This document shows positions 1 through 9,213 of a stretch of DNA of 64,000 bases, in pieces. The stretch covers positions 965,267 to 1,029,266 of the forward strand of contig NZ_LT985196.1 in NCBI RefSeq assembly GCF_900289115.1, read 5' to 3'. Under the pieces are notes generated by a model. The model was given only the letters and a program-made list of their open reading frames with translations, was not told the DNA's origin and searched no databases. This stretch comes from Janibacter massiliensis (GTDB lineage Bacteria; Actinomycetota; Actinomycetes; Actinomycetales; Dermatophilaceae). Each line of letters starts with the position of its first letter. The stretch's first letter is position 1. The position numbers and the translations under genes are program-made.

Positions 1-18
1 GTGGGGTGGGGTGCAGGG

Positions 19-891
19 TCAGGGGTGGGCGAGCATGACGTCCGTCGCCGCGATCTCGAAGCCTGCTCGGCGGTAGGTGCGCAGGGCTCGGTCGTTGTCG
101 CCGTCGACGTAGAGGCTGATCGACCTCGCACCCGTCCGCGCGAGGTACCCGATCCCGAGCGCCGTCACCGGTCCGGCGAGCCCTCGTCCCTGGACCTGCG
201 GGTGCACCGCGACCGCGTACACCTCGCCCTCGTCCGACCCCGGCTCCCGCTTCGTCCAGTGCGACGCGACGAGCCGCGGCCGATCACCCGAGACGTCCTC
301 CACCAGCACGAGCCCGGCCGGGTCGAACCACGCCTCCGCCTGGCGCTCGTGCAGGTCGGCCAAGGTCATCCGGCCCTGCTCGGGGTGGTCGGCGAAGGCC
401 GTCGCGTTGAGCTCGAGCCACGCTTGCTCGTCCTGCCCGACGACGAACGACCGCGCCACCAGCCCCTCGGGCAGCCCCACCGGCTCCCGGTCCTGGGCCC
501 GCACGGGTCGAGCCATCCGGTGCAGCTCGCGGACGACCTCCAGCCCCCGGTCCGCGCCGAGCGCCCGCGCCGGCGCGAGCCCGCCGTGGGCCCAGAACCG
601 CGCCCCCGGCTCGTCCGCCAGCACCGCGTCGACGAGCGAGCGCCCCACCCCACGACGCCGCGCGTCCGGGTCGACGACGAGCTCGACCGCCCCGTCGGCC
701 GCGACCTGCCCGTACCCGACCAGTCGGCCACCCTCGCGCGCCATCAGGTGGCTCGAGCGCTCCCCGTCGAGGTCGAGGAGGAACTGCTCCGACAGCGGCG
801 CCACCCCGTCCGTCGCAGTCGCCCGCCGCGCGAGCTCCCGGACCTCGTCGACCGCTGGGCCCAGCAGCCACCCCGTCCGCTCGAGACTCAC
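19..891 (-). CDS. mshD: Mycothiol synthase (MshD), tandem GNAT acetyltransferase
   Basis: Cytoplasmic enzyme that acetylates Cys-GlcN-Ins with acetyl-CoA, the last step of mycothiol synthesis. The 290-residue protein has two GNAT folds. The first carries an acyl-CoA loop RRRGVGRS near residues 78-85. The second carries VQGRGLAGP near 233-241, followed by the typical [14 protein letters not shown] end. Length and two-domain layout fit the family. The GTG start at 891 overlaps the stop of the upstream regulator (GTGA), so the two genes are probably translationally coupled. mshA lies elsewhere in this window, as is usual for dispersed msh genes. Confidence 0.93.
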   Translation of the reverse strand: MSLERTGWLLGPAVDEVRELARRATATDGVAPLSEQFLLDLDGERSSHLMAREGGRLVGYGQVAADGAVELVVDPDARRRGVGRSLVDAVLADEPGARFWAHGGLAPARALGADRGLEVVRELHRMARPVRAQDREPVGLPEGLVARSFVVGQDEQAWLELNATAFADHPEQGRMTLADLHERQAEAWFDPAGLVLVEDVSGDRPRLVASHWTKREPGSDEGEVYAVAVHPQVQGRGLAGPVTALGIGYLARTGARSISLYVDGDNDRALRTYRRAGFEIAATDVMLAHP

Positions 892-1589
892 GGCGCCGTC
901 TCCACGCTCGCCTCGACCGCGTCGGGCACGAACCGGTACCCGACGTTGCGCACCGTCCCGATGAGGACTTCGTGGTCCTGCCCGAGCTTGGCCCGCAGCC
1001 GCCGCACGTGGACGTCGATCGTCCGCGTGCCCCCGTAGTAGTCGTGACCCCAGACCTCGTGCAGCAGCTGCTCCCGGGTGAACGCGCGCCCCGGGTGCTG
1101 CACGAGGTACTTCAGCAGCTCGAACTCCTTGTACGTGAGGTCGAGCTGCTGCCCCCGCAGCCGCGCGCTGTACGCGTCCTCGTCGATGACGATGTCCCCG
1201 GCCTCGATCTCCGGTGCCGCCACGGCCTCGGAACGCGCCGCGGCCCGCCCCCGCGCCAGCCGGACCCGCGCCTCCACCTCGGCCGGCCCGGCCGTGTCGA
1301 GGAGGGCGTCGTCGACCTCCCACTCGACCGTGAGCGCGGCGAGCCCACCCTCGGTGAGGACGGCGACGAGCGGTGCGAGCGTGCCCGTCGCGCGGATCAT
1401 GCGGCACAGCGCCCGTGCCTGGGCGAGCTCGCGGCGGGCGTCGACGAGGAGGACGTCGTGCTCGGGCGCGTCCACCATCACCGCGGGTTCGGCCGGCAGG
1501 ACCCGCACCGCGTGACCGAGCAGGCCGAGCGCAGGCAGCACCTCCGTGCTCGGGGCGAGCGCGTTCGTCAGGAGGAGGAGTCGGGCCAT
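888..1589 (-). CDS. glnR: GlnR-like orphan winged-helix response regulator
   Basis: OmpR-type transcription factor of 233 residues. An atypical receiver domain (about 1-115) is followed by a DNA-binding winged helix (about 135-225) with [27 protein letters not shown] and [16 protein letters not shown]. The receiver has VDAR where a phosphorylated Asp pocket would be. The ending [12 protein letters not shown] and overall pattern resemble actinobacterial GlnR, the nitrogen regulator that works without a partner kinase. No kinase gene is adjacent. The gene is coupled to mshD. Assignment to GlnR rather than another orphan regulator rests on remembered family features. Confidence 0.8.
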   Translation of the reverse strand: MARLLLLTNALAPSTEVLPALGLLGHAVRVLPAEPAVMVDAPEHDVLLVDARRELAQARALCRMIRATGTLAPLVAVLTEGGLAALTVEWEVDDALLDTAGPAEVEARVRLARGRAAARSEAVAAPEIEAGDIVIDEDAYSARLRGQQLDLTYKEFELLKYLVQHPGRAFTREQLLHEVWGHDYYGGTRTIDVHVRRLRAKLGQDHEVLIGTVRNVGYRFVPDAVEASVETAP

Positions 1590-1625
1590 CCGGGTCAGGA
1601 TACGGGCGGCCGCTACCCTCGGCGC

Positions 1626-2477
1626 GTGACCACCGAGCCGGCTCGACGCGACGCGGAGGAGGCCATTCCCACGCGCGCCAGCCGCCGCGCGGCCCGCACC
1701 GTGCGCGTGGACGCCGTGGGCGCAACCCCGGGTCCCGCCCCCAGGGCCGACCGTGCCACGGCCGCCCTCGCCGTGCTCGTGGGTGTGCTCCTCGCCGCCG
1801 CGGGTGTCGTCGCCGACCGCGCCCCGACCGCCGCTGTGGTCGCGCTCCTCGTGGTCGCCGTCGCCAACGGGTGGCCCGGGCTGCTGCGGCTGCCCTCGGC
1901 GCTCGGCGCGCGCACGGTGCTCCTGCTCTCCAGCGCCGCGCTGCTGGCCGCGGTCCTCGTCCGGCGCGACGAACCCCTCCTCGAGCACGTCCCGGTCGCG
2001 CTCGCCCTCTCCACCGTCGGCATCTGCCTGCAGCAGCTGGTCCGCTCGGACGGCCGAACCGCGCTCACCCACAGCCTCGCCGTGAGCGCGGCCGCCGTCG
2101 CAGTGTTCCTCTGCGGGGTCTGCCTGGTCCCCCTCGCCGCGCTCTACCTCGAGGCCCGCCCCGTCGCACTCGTCGGCGCGGCCCTGGCCGCCGGTGCGCT
2201 CGCCGACCTCCTGCCCCTGCGGCGCTGGGCGATCCCACTGGCGATGCTCCTGGGGGCCGGTGCCGCCGTCGTCGCCGACCTCCTCGTGGGGCGGGGTGAC
2301 CCGGGCGCGAGCGCCCTCATCGGTGTCGTCGTCGCGATGGTTGCCGCATCGGTCCGGCACGTGCTCGCGGGCTCCGTGCGCGTCCGCGGGTGGGCCGACC
2401 GGCTCACGGTTGCGGCCGCCGGCGCCCTCGTGCCGGGGGTCGCGGTCTACGCGATCTCCCGGGCCGTGCTCGGCTGA
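1626..2477 (+). CDS. Polytopic membrane protein, unknown function
   Basis: Predicted 283-residue inner-membrane protein. After about 45 polar N-terminal residues rich in Arg it consists almost wholly of hydrophobic helices (roughly eight), with short charged loops such as RRDEPLLEH and [10 protein letters not shown]. No catalytic motif is recognisable. The GTG start is supported by a TACCCT -10 element at 1614-1619, six nucleotides upstream, which implies a leaderless transcript. It is divergent from the glnR-mshD pair. Confidence 0.75.
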   Translation: MTTEPARRDAEEAIPTRASRRAARTVRVDAVGATPGPAPRADRATAALAVLVGVLLAAAGVVADRAPTAAVVALLVVAVANGWPGLLRLPSALGARTVLLLSSAALLAAVLVRRDEPLLEHVPVALALSTVGICLQQLVRSDGRTALTHSLAVSAAAVAVFLCGVCLVPLAALYLEARPVALVGAALAAGALADLLPLRRWAIPLAMLLGAGAAVVADLLVGRGDPGASALIGVVVAMVAASVRHVLAGSVRVRGWADRLTVAAAGALVPGVAVYAISRAVLG

Positions 2478-2508
2478 ACCGGTCCGCCCCCGCGCTAGCC
2501 TGCGGACC

Positions 2509-3006
2509 GTGCTGACGATCGACGAGAACCTCCATCCCGACATCGCACCCCTGGCCTGGCTCATCGGCCGGTGGGAGGGTGCCGGTGTCGTCGGCTACCC
2601 GACGATGGAGGAGTCGGCGAACTTCGGCCAGGAGCTGGTCGTCGAGCACGACGGGCGGCCGTTCCTGTCGTGGACGAGCCGGACGTGGATCCTCGACGAG
2701 TCCGGTCAGAAGGTCCGCCCGTCCGCCAGCGAGTCGGGCTACTGGCGCGCGGCGGGGGAGGGCGAGGTCGAGCTGCTCCTGGCCCACCCGACGGGGATCG
2801 TCGAGATGTACTACGGCACGGTCGAGCCCGCCAGGATCCAGGTGCGCACCGACTCCGTCGTGCGCAGCCCGTCCGCCAAGGAGTACACCGCCGCGGCCCG
2901 GATGTACGGGCTCGTCGGCGGGAACCTCATGTGGGTGATGGACATGGCGGCGATGGGCGAGACGACGACGAGCCACGTCTCCGCCGAGCTCAAGCGCGTC
3001 GGCTGA
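2509..3006 (+). CDS. FABP-like heme-binding protein (nitrobindin family)
   Basis: 165-residue beta-barrel protein of the DUF1794/nitrobindin family, thought to bind ferric heme and react with NO or peroxynitrite. The family hallmark G-x-W-x-G-x-G appears as [12 protein letters not shown] near residue 22. Length fits the single-domain bacterial form. The GTG start sits seven nucleotides after a TAGCCT -10 element at 2496-2501. It is convergent with the LCP gene downstream. Confidence 0.85.
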   Translation: MLTIDENLHPDIAPLAWLIGRWEGAGVVGYPTMEESANFGQELVVEHDGRPFLSWTSRTWILDESGQKVRPSASESGYWRAAGEGEVELLLAHPTGIVEMYYGTVEPARIQVRTDSVVRSPSAKEYTAAARMYGLVGGNLMWVMDMAAMGETTTSHVSAELKRVG

Positions 3007-3031
3007 CGGGGCCTGCCCCCGCGGTGGCCCC

Positions 3032-4138
3032 TCAGCGCGACCGCGCCTCGTACGTCGACATCGAGTCCTTCCGCAGGGCGACGGCGAGGTCGTGCATGCC
3101 GGCGTCGTCCATGACGACGATCGACATCCCGCGCGCCGTGCCGAGCCCGCTGTAGGGGGCGGTGACGAAGTGGATGTCCTCGCCTCGCACCTTGCGCATC
3201 GACAGGGCCTGCGAGCGCAGCGTCGACCGGTCGAAGCTCTCGTCGACCGTCGTGTTCTTCGTCCCGACGTCGACGAGCCGGCTGAACTTCACGGGGTTGA
3301 GCAGGGTGTCGCGGTCGAGCACCTTGAGCATGAGCGCCTTGAGGAAGGCCTGCTGGCGGCGCCCGCGGGAGATGTCGCCCTGGCTCAGCTGGTAGCGCTC
3401 CCGGACGAAGGCGAGGGCCTGCTCGCCGTTCAGGTCGTTCCAGCCCTGACGGATGGCGACCGGCCCGCCGTTGCCGCGGCCGTTGCTCGCCTCCTCGGCG
3501 TACACCCGGACCCCACCGACCGCGTCGGTGATGTTCTTGAAGCCCTCGAAGTCCGTCTTGACGACGTGGTCGACCTTGACACCGACGAGGTTCTCTAGCG
3601 TGCGCACGAGCAGCGGCGCGCCGCCGTAGGCGAAGGAGTGGTTGATCTTGTCGCGCCCGGCCCGGCCCGGTATCGGGACGAAGAGGTCGCGCGGGAAGTG
3701 GATGAGGTCGACCCGGGTGCGGGCGTCGTTCACGTGCGCCAGGACGATGACGTCGGAGCGGCTGACGGTCTCGCCGGGACGCGCGTCGGACCCCAGGAAG
3801 AGGATGTTCTCGCCCTCGCCGGTGACCAGCGTCCCTGCCTTCTTGCCACTCCTCGGGTCCCGCCAGCCGGCGCCGCCGCCGGTCGAGTCGTCGGGCAGCA
3901 TCGCCTCGCGCCGGAGGTTGTCGTTCGCCGTCGACTCGACGTAGTAGCCGTAGCTGACGAATGCGACGAGCAGTGCCGTCCCTGCGCACAGCAGCGCGAT
4001 GAGGGCACGGCGCAGCCGCCGACGTCGGGGCGGCTCGGCGTCGCTCGCGGAGCGACGGCTCGCGCGGGTCACGACCGGCGCGAGCGGGTCCTCCGGTCGG
4101 TCGAGGTCGTCGAGACGGTCGCTGCGCACGGGCGTCAT
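3032..4138 (-). CDS. LytR-CpsA-Psr (LCP) family cell-wall ligase
   Basis: 368-residue membrane-anchored protein. A cytoplasmic Arg-rich tail (1-50) and one transmembrane helix near residues 53-72 precede an extracellular LCP domain. Visible LCP motifs are LFLGSDARPG, RSDVIVLAHV, LIHFPRDLFV, KINHSFAYGG and ALAFVRER. These proteins attach lipid-linked glycopolymers such as arabinogalactan or teichoic acid to peptidoglycan. ATG 4138 is chosen because the hydrophobic anchor then lies at the usual depth. A second, lipoprotein-type LCP is encoded at 50433. Confidence 0.9.
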   Translation of the reverse strand: MTPVRSDRLDDLDRPEDPLAPVVTRASRRSASDAEPPRRRRLRRALIALLCAGTALLVAFVSYGYYVESTANDNLRREAMLPDDSTGGGAGWRDPRSGKKAGTLVTGEGENILFLGSDARPGETVSRSDVIVLAHVNDARTRVDLIHFPRDLFVPIPGRAGRDKINHSFAYGGAPLLVRTLENLVGVKVDHVVKTDFEGFKNITDAVGGVRVYAEEASNGRGNGGPVAIRQGWNDLNGEQALAFVRERYQLSQGDISRGRRQQAFLKALMLKVLDRDTLLNPVKFSRLVDVGTKNTTVDESFDRSTLRSQALSMRKVRGEDIHFVTAPYSGLGTARGMSIVVMDDAGMHDLAVALRKDSMSTYEARSR

Positions 4139-4219
4139 CGTACGGCGGGGATGCTGGACGAACCCCGTGATCGACGGTGCCGTGACCACGCCCACGGCGC
4201 CGCTGCCTACAGTGACCGG

Positions 4220-4660
4220 GTGGGCGAGCACGACGAGGCGTTGCGGGCGGCCGGGCTGCGGGCGACGCTGCCGCGCCGCCGGGTGCTCGAGGTCCTCGCC
4301 GACCGCGCGCACCTCACCCCCGACGAGATCGCCCGCGCCGTCCCCGACCGGGAGTGCGGCCCCGTCCCGCCCTCGACGGTCTACCGCGCGCTCGACGCGC
4401 TCGAGGGGGCCGGGCTCGTCGACCACACCCACCTCGACCACGGGCCGCCGACGTACCACCTCGCCGACCACGAGGGACACCTGCACCTCGTGTGCCGGAC
4501 GTGCGGGACCGTCACCGAGCTCGCGGCGGGGCTCGCCGCCGACCTCGCCGCCCGCCTGCGGCGCGAGACCGGGTTCGACGCCGACCTCACCCACATGGCG
4601 ATCCACGGCCGCTGCGCCTCCTGCGCCGACGAGCTCCACCGGAAGGACCCCGCAACATGA
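4220..4660 (+). CDS. Fur-family metalloregulator
   Basis: 146-residue repressor with an N-terminal winged helix (LRATLPRRRVLEVL, STVYRALDALEGAGLV) and a C-terminal dimerisation and metal domain. It has His-rich HEGHLHLVCRTC and two CxxC pairs (CRTC, CASC) for structural zinc. The metal sensed cannot be told from sequence; Zur and Fur are both possible. The GTG start lies six nucleotides after TACAGT at 4208-4213. Its stop overlaps the next start (ATGA at 4657-4660), coupling it to ygfZ. Confidence 0.88.
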   Translation: MGEHDEALRAAGLRATLPRRRVLEVLADRAHLTPDEIARAVPDRECGPVPPSTVYRALDALEGAGLVDHTHLDHGPPTYHLADHEGHLHLVCRTCGTVTELAAGLAADLAARLRRETGFDADLTHMAIHGRCASCADELHRKDPAT

Positions 4661-5616
4661 CCGTCCCCCACCACGGCGACCCCGCCCGCGAGCAGCGTCT
4701 CCTCGAGGAGGGACTGGCCGTCGTCGACCTGTCCGACCGCGGTGTCGTCACCGTCTCCGGGCCCGACCGACTCTCGTGGCTGCACTCGCTGACGACCCAG
4801 CACCTCCTCGACCTGCCGCCGCGCACCTCGCGCGAGTCGCTGATCCTCAGCCCGAAGGGACACGTCGAGCACGCCCTGCACGTCGTCGACGACGGCGAGC
4901 GGACGTGGCTGCTCACCGAGCCCGAGGCCGCCGCGCCGGTCGTGGCCTGGCTCGACTCGATGCGCTTCATGCTGCGGGTCGAGGTCGAGGACGTCTCCGA
5001 CCGGTACGTCGTCCTCGGGGAGCCGATCGGGCGGGAGTCGGTCGACGGCGAGGACGTCGCGTGGGTCGACCCGTGGCCGGGCCCGGTCGGGGACACGGCG
5101 CTCTACGGGCCGGCGACGGAGGACCACCCTGCGCGGGGTCGGGCCTGGCGGGAGCTCGTCGTGCCGCGGGACCGGTTCGATGAGGCCGTCGCCGGTCGAC
5201 CGCTCGCCGGGACGTGGGCCGCGGAGGCGCTGCGGGTCGCCGCGTGGCGGCCGCGGGTCGGTGCCGAGACCGACCACCGGACGATCCCGCACGAGCTCGA
5301 CTGGCTGCGCACGGCCGTGCACCTGCACAAGGGCTGCTACCGCGGGCAGGAGACGATCGCGCGGGTGCACAACCTCGGTCGGCCGCCGCGTCGGCTGGCC
5401 TTCCTCCACCTCGACGGGTCCGAGCACGTCCTGCCCGACCCCGGCGCGGAGGTGACGCTCGAGGGGCGCACCGTCGGTCGGCTCACGTCGGTCGCGCGGC
5501 ACCGCCTCGACGGTCCCATCGCGCTCGCCGTGCTCAAGCGGTCGACGCCGGTCGGTGTCGACCTCCTCGTCGGCACGACGACCGCCGCCCAGACGGAGAT
5601 CGTCCCCCGCGACTGA
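4657..5616 (+). CDS. ygfZ: Folate-binding protein YgfZ (Fe-S cluster maintenance)
   Basis: 319-residue tetrahydrofolate-binding protein of the GcvT-like fold, which supports Fe-S cluster assembly or repair. The family signature K-G-C-Y-x-G-Q-E is present as HKGCYRGQETIARV at about 227-240, including the redox-sensitive Cys. The N-terminal VVTVSGPDRLSWLHSL is also typical. Translation is coupled to the Fur-like gene by a 4-nt overlap, which fits an iron or metal theme. Confidence 0.9.
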   Translation: MTVPHHGDPAREQRLLEEGLAVVDLSDRGVVTVSGPDRLSWLHSLTTQHLLDLPPRTSRESLILSPKGHVEHALHVVDDGERTWLLTEPEAAAPVVAWLDSMRFMLRVEVEDVSDRYVVLGEPIGRESVDGEDVAWVDPWPGPVGDTALYGPATEDHPARGRAWRELVVPRDRFDEAVAGRPLAGTWAAEALRVAAWRPRVGAETDHRTIPHELDWLRTAVHLHKGCYRGQETIARVHNLGRPPRRLAFLHLDGSEHVLPDPGAEVTLEGRTVGRLTSVARHRLDGPIALAVLKRSTPVGVDLLVGTTTAAQTEIVPRD

Positions 5617-5627
5617 CGGGGTCCCGC

Positions 5628-6476
5628 TCAGCGGGTGCCGAGCAGGCGGCGCGCCTGGTCCGGCGTCATCGCCGGGCGCTGCAGGAGCGTCGCCAGCTCC
5701 GCGGCCCGCTGCACGAGTCGGACGTTGTCGGCCTTCTCGCCCCGCGCGAAGGTCGTGACGTCCTCGATCCCGACGCGTGCGTGGCCGCCGGCGGCGAGCG
5801 CCGTCGCCATCACCGGCAGGTGCGAGCGGCCCACGCCCGTCGCCGACCACGTCGTCACCTCGGGCGGGAACGCGGCGAGCGCGGCCATGAGGGCCTGCGG
5901 CGTGCCGGGCAGGCCGCCGGGGACACCGAGGACGAGGTCGACGTGGACACCTTCGCCGAACGGCAGGCCGTGGGTGTCGAGGAGCCGGCGCAGGGTCCAC
6001 AGGTGGCCGACGTCGAAGACCTCGAACTCGGGGACGACCCGGCGCTCGCGGGCGAGGAGGAAGAGGTCCTGGATGAAGCCCCACGGGTTGTGGAAGACGT
6101 CGTCGCCGAAGTTCAGGGTGCCAAGGGTGAGGCTGCACGAGTCCGGTGCGGTGTCGAGGACGGCGAGCCGGGCGGCGAAGGGGTCATGGACGCCGCCGCC
6201 CGTCGAGAGCTGGACGACGAGGTCGCTCGCCTCGCGGATCGCGGCCACGCACTCGCGCAGCAGCCCCGGGTCGAGCGAGGGTGCGTGCTGCTCGTCCCGG
6301 GCGTGGACGTGGATCATCGCCGCGCCCGCGGCCTGGCACGCCGCCGCGGTGGATGCGAGCTCCTCCGGTCCGGACGCGATGGCGGGGACGGCGGCTCGAT
6401 CGTGCTCGGCGCCGGTCGGCGCGACGGTGAGGAGGGTGCCGTCGACGGGGGGTGAGGCCGAAGGATCTGCGGTCAT
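5628..6476 (-). CDS. BKACE-type beta-keto acid cleavage enzyme (DUF849)
   Basis: 282-residue TIM-barrel enzyme of the beta-keto acid cleavage family. These condense a beta-keto acid with acetyl-CoA to give an acyl-CoA and acetoacetate, using Zn2+. Family motifs seen are AAMIHVHARDE, VVQLSTGGG, LTLGTLNFGDDVF and EFEVFDVGHL. Substrate specificity cannot be read here. ATG 6476 is preferred to a longer start because upstream codons run into the regulatory region shared with the divergent XRE gene. Confidence 0.85.
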   Translation of the reverse strand: MTADPSASPPVDGTLLTVAPTGAEHDRAAVPAIASGPEELASTAAACQAAGAAMIHVHARDEQHAPSLDPGLLRECVAAIREASDLVVQLSTGGGVHDPFAARLAVLDTAPDSCSLTLGTLNFGDDVFHNPWGFIQDLFLLARERRVVPEFEVFDVGHLWTLRRLLDTHGLPFGEGVHVDLVLGVPGGLPGTPQALMAALAAFPPEVTTWSATGVGRSHLPVMATALAAGGHARVGIEDVTTFARGEKADNVRLVQRAAELATLLQRPAMTPDQARRLLGTR

Positions 6477-6530
6477 GCACGGAGTCTGGCAGGAGATCGT
6501 TCGGCGCACGAGCGTGTTTGGTCCGTACCG

Positions 6531-6586
6531 GGTGATGCTAACCACAATGGTTTGCACTGCTAACCAAAGTTAGCAATACTGGAGGC
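6531..6586 (+). promoter_or_regulatory. XRE promoter with operator palindrome in the -35/-10 spacer
   Basis: TTGCAC (6552-6557) and AATACT (6575-6580) are separated by 17 nt. That spacer contains the perfect inverted repeat GCTAAC-CAAA-GTTAGC at 6559-6574. A second, imperfect dyad GCTAACCA (6537-6544) / TGGTTTGC (6549-6556) lies just upstream. The -10 ends six nucleotides before the ATG, so the mRNA is likely leaderless. The layout is what a self-repressing XRE regulator would use, and the second site could also serve the divergent BKACE gene. Confidence 0.7.
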
Positions 6587-7135
6587 ATGCCCAAGGACCT
6601 TCTCGGCGCCTACCTGCGGGAGCAGCGCCTCTCCGCCCGGCTGTCGGTACGGCAGCTGTCGGAGCTCGCGGGCATCTCCAACCCCTATCTCTCGCAGATC
6701 GAGCGCGGCCTCAAGCGGCCGAGCGCCGAGATCCTCCAGCGGATCGCGACCGGGCTCCACATCTCGGCCGAGACGCTCTACGTCCAGGCGGGGCTCCTCG
6801 ACCCCGAGGACCACATCCGGACCGACCGGCCCACGACCAGGGATGCCATCCGCGCCGACCAGGCGCTGACGGCCAAGCAGCGGCAGGTGCTGCTCGACGT
6901 CTACGACTCGTTCGTCGGCAGCGAGGAGGACGCTCCCGAGGGTGCGTCGGCACCGGAGCCGCAGCCCGCCGAGGCGAGCGCCGTCGAGAAGAAGGCCCCC
7001 GCCAGGAAGACCACCCAGAAGAAGGCGACGGCGAAGAAGGCCGCGCCCAGGAAGACCGCGGCGAAGAAGGCCGCCACCAAGAAGACCGCGGCGAAGAAGA
7101 CCGTCGCGACCAAGACCACCCGACCGGACGCCTGA
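6587..7135 (+). CDS. XRE-family regulator with Lys/Ala-rich histone-like tail
   Basis: 182-residue protein. Residues 1-75 form an XRE helix-turn-helix (VRQLSELAGISNPYLSQIERG). The last 50 residues are a low-complexity KKA/KKT/KTA repeat resembling the tails of HupB or histone H1, which bind DNA non-specifically. It precedes the HbhA-like gene, the same order as the mycobacterial XRE-hbhA pair (recalled as Rv0474-Rv0475). GGAGG at 6581-6585 is only one nucleotide from the ATG, so leaderless initiation is more likely than Shine-Dalgarno use. Confidence 0.85.
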   Translation: MPKDLLGAYLREQRLSARLSVRQLSELAGISNPYLSQIERGLKRPSAEILQRIATGLHISAETLYVQAGLLDPEDHIRTDRPTTRDAIRADQALTAKQRQVLLDVYDSFVGSEEDAPEGASAPEPQPAEASAVEKKAPARKTTQKKATAKKAAPRKTAAKKAATKKTAAKKTVATKTTRPDA

Positions 7136-7154
7136 CCCGACCCCAGGAGAGATC

Positions 7155-8168
7155 ATGGCTGACACCACCACCGCCAAGAAGACGACCACCAAGCGCACGA
7201 CCGCGCGCACCACGGCGGCGAAGAAGCCTGCCACGAAGACGGCCCCCAAGAAGACGACGACCCGCAAGGCGGCGACGCGCACGACGACGGCGGGCAAGGC
7301 GACGGAGACCGCCGCGCAGAAGGCGGCTCGTCGGACGCGCACCGCGAAGAGCGCATCGAAGGCCACGACCTCGCGCTCGACCACCCGCACCACGACGACC
7401 CGCACGGCCGCCGTGAGCACGCCGGAGACGTCGGTCGAGGCGAAGGTCACGACCCCGCGCGTCGACCTCGGCCGCGTCACCACGCCGACCTACGCCCTCA
7501 TCGGCGCGACCGACCTCGCCGTCGAGCGCGCGCGCCGCCTCACGGCGGACCTCGTCGCCCTCCCGGGCCGGACGGTCAACGGGATCATCTCCGCGCCGGG
7601 CGCCGTCCTCGCCGCCGGCCTCACCTCGGTCAGCCGCGCGCAGCGCGGGTACGAGGATCTCGCCGAGCGCGGCGAGAACCTCACGACCCGCGTCGTCGAG
7701 CAGACCGCGACCCAGCAGCTCGCCTCCCAGGCCGGCGCCACCCTCGCCCTCGGCAAGGGGGCCGTCACCTCGGCCCGCCGGTCGGCCAGCGAGGTCGAGC
7801 GCTCGGCGAAGGCACTCCTGACGACGACGCGCAACGAGACCGCGCACGCCGCCGAGGCCATCGCCGGGTCCGTCCACCTCTCGGTCGACACCGACGCCGC
7901 GGCGAAGGCCGTCAAGGACTCGGCCCGCCGCACGAAGTCGGCCGCCAAGCGCACCGCGACGACGGCCCGCACGTCCGCCGCCCGCACGAAGTCGGCCGCC
8001 AAGCGCGTGACGACCGGCGCGACCAACACCGCGGACGCCGCGACGACGGCGACCGGTGCCGCCGCGGGCAAGGTCGGCGACCCGAAGAATGCGCCGGCCA
8101 CCGCGGCCGACACGACGCCGGCGACCGCCGAGGTCGCCGTCGAGGCGAAGGTCGACGCGAAGGCCTGA
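7155..8168 (+). CDS. HbhA-like protein (heparin-binding haemagglutinin family)
   Basis: 337-residue protein with three zones: a Thr/Lys/Arg-rich N-terminal tail (1-100), a helical core starting PTYALIGATDLAVERARRL (about 115-240), and a basic Ala/Lys/Thr-rich C-terminal tail. The core opening closely resembles mycobacterial HbhA, a surface or lipid-associated adhesin whose C-terminus binds heparin. Its long N-terminal basic extension is unusual for HbhA. No signal peptide is visible. It lies 19 nt after the XRE gene with an SD (AGGAGA) ahead of the ATG, and is probably co-transcribed. Confidence 0.75.
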   Translation: MADTTTAKKTTTKRTTARTTAAKKPATKTAPKKTTTRKAATRTTTAGKATETAAQKAARRTRTAKSASKATTSRSTTRTTTTRTAAVSTPETSVEAKVTTPRVDLGRVTTPTYALIGATDLAVERARRLTADLVALPGRTVNGIISAPGAVLAAGLTSVSRAQRGYEDLAERGENLTTRVVEQTATQQLASQAGATLALGKGAVTSARRSASEVERSAKALLTTTRNETAHAAEAIAGSVHLSVDTDAAAKAVKDSARRTKSAAKRTATTARTSAARTKSAAKRVTTGATNTADAATTATGAAAGKVGDPKNAPATAADTTPATAEVAVEAKVDAKA

Positions 8169-8223
8169 CGCACGACCGATCGGGCGCCGGGGCGCACGGA
8201 GCACGACCGTTAGGGTCGCCGCC

Positions 8224-9213
8224 GTGACCCCGGCGCCCGTTCCGTTCCCCGGCGAGCCCGACGCCCCGCCGTCGGCGCTGCACCGCACCGTCCCGATCGC
8301 CCGCGTGACCCGCGGTGGGTTCGTCGAGTCCGTCCACCACGGCCTCGCTGTCGTCACCGAGCCCGACGGCGGGACGTTGCTCGCCCTGGGTGACACCACC
8401 GCACCCGTGCTCCCGCGCTCGTGCCTCAAGCCGGTGCAGGCCCTGGCGATGGTGCGGCTGGGCCTCGACCTCCCGCCCGAGCAGCTCGCCCTCGTGTGCT
8501 CGAGCCACTCGGGCGACCCCGGTCACCTCGACGGGGTCCGGGCGATCCTCGCCGCCGGCGGTCTGCGGGCCGGCGATCTCGAGACGACCCCGTCGTTCCC
8601 GTACGGCGTGGCGGAGCGGGACGCCTGGGTCGCTGCCGGGCGGGGCCCGGAGCCGATCGGCCACGACTGCTCGGGCAAGCACGCCGGGATGCTGCGGACG
8701 TGCCTGGTCAACGGGTGGCCGACCCGCGGGTACCTCGAGCCGTCCCACCCCCTCCAGCGGGCGATCCTCGCCACCGTCGCGGACGAGGTGGGGCCGTGCG
8801 GCGGCGTCCTCACCGTCGACGGGTGCGGGGCGCCGGTCCCCGCCGTCCCGCTCGACGGGCTGGCCCGCGCCATCGGACGGATCGCCGCCGGTGCCGACGA
8901 CCCCGACCGGCGCCGGGTCGCCGACGCGATGCGGGCGCACCCCCACCTCGTCGGAGGTGCCGGGCGCGAGGCGACGGTCCTCATGGAGGCCCTGCCGGGT
9001 GTGCTCGCCAAGGACGGGGCGGAGGCGGTGTTCGTCGTCGGCCTGCCCGACGGCCGGGGCATCGCGGTGAAGGTCGCCGACGGGTCGACGCGGGCGTTCC
9101 GTGCCGTGCTCCGGGCTGTCCTCGCCCGGCTCGACCTGGACGGCGCCGCCCTCGGCGAGGTCGAGATCCTCGGGCACGGGCAGCCGGTCGGGACGATCGA
9201 GGCGGTGGTCTGA
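8224..9213 (+). CDS. Asparaginase-like protein (L-asparaginase II family)
   Basis: 329-residue cytoplasmic protein of the L-asparaginase II family (rhizobial AnsA-like fold). Motifs seen: VTRGGFVESVHHG, PRSCLKPVQALA, CSSHSGDP, DCSGKHAGML and VDGCGAPV, typical of this family. It would hydrolyse L-asparagine to aspartate and ammonia. The GTG start lies seven nucleotides after TAGGGT (8211-8216), again leaderless. dtd begins immediately after its stop. Confidence 0.88.
   Translation: MTPAPVPFPGEPDAPPSALHRTVPIARVTRGGFVESVHHGLAVVTEPDGGTLLALGDTTAPVLPRSCLKPVQALAMVRLGLDLPPEQLALVCSSHSGDPGHLDGVRAILAAGGLRAGDLETTPSFPYGVAERDAWVAAGRGPEPIGHDCSGKHAGMLRTCLVNGWPTRGYLEPSHPLQRAILATVADEVGPCGGVLTVDGCGAPVPAVPLDGLARAIGRIAAGADDPDRRRVADAMRAHPHLVGGAGREATVLMEALPGVLAKDGAEAVFVVGLPDGRGIAVKVADGSTRAFRAVLRAVLARLDLDGAALGEVEILGHGQPVGTIEAVV

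Noticed and set aside
888-2564. Long continuous reading frames opposite real genes (for example over 1626-2477 and 9214-9447)
   Set aside because: They lie antisense to genes with clear domains, have Arg/Pro/Gly-rich low-complexity products and arise from the very high GC content.
6581-6585. GGAGG as ribosome binding site of the XRE gene
   Set aside because: It is one nucleotide from the ATG, and the -10 element ends just before it, so it would not be in the mRNA in a usable position.
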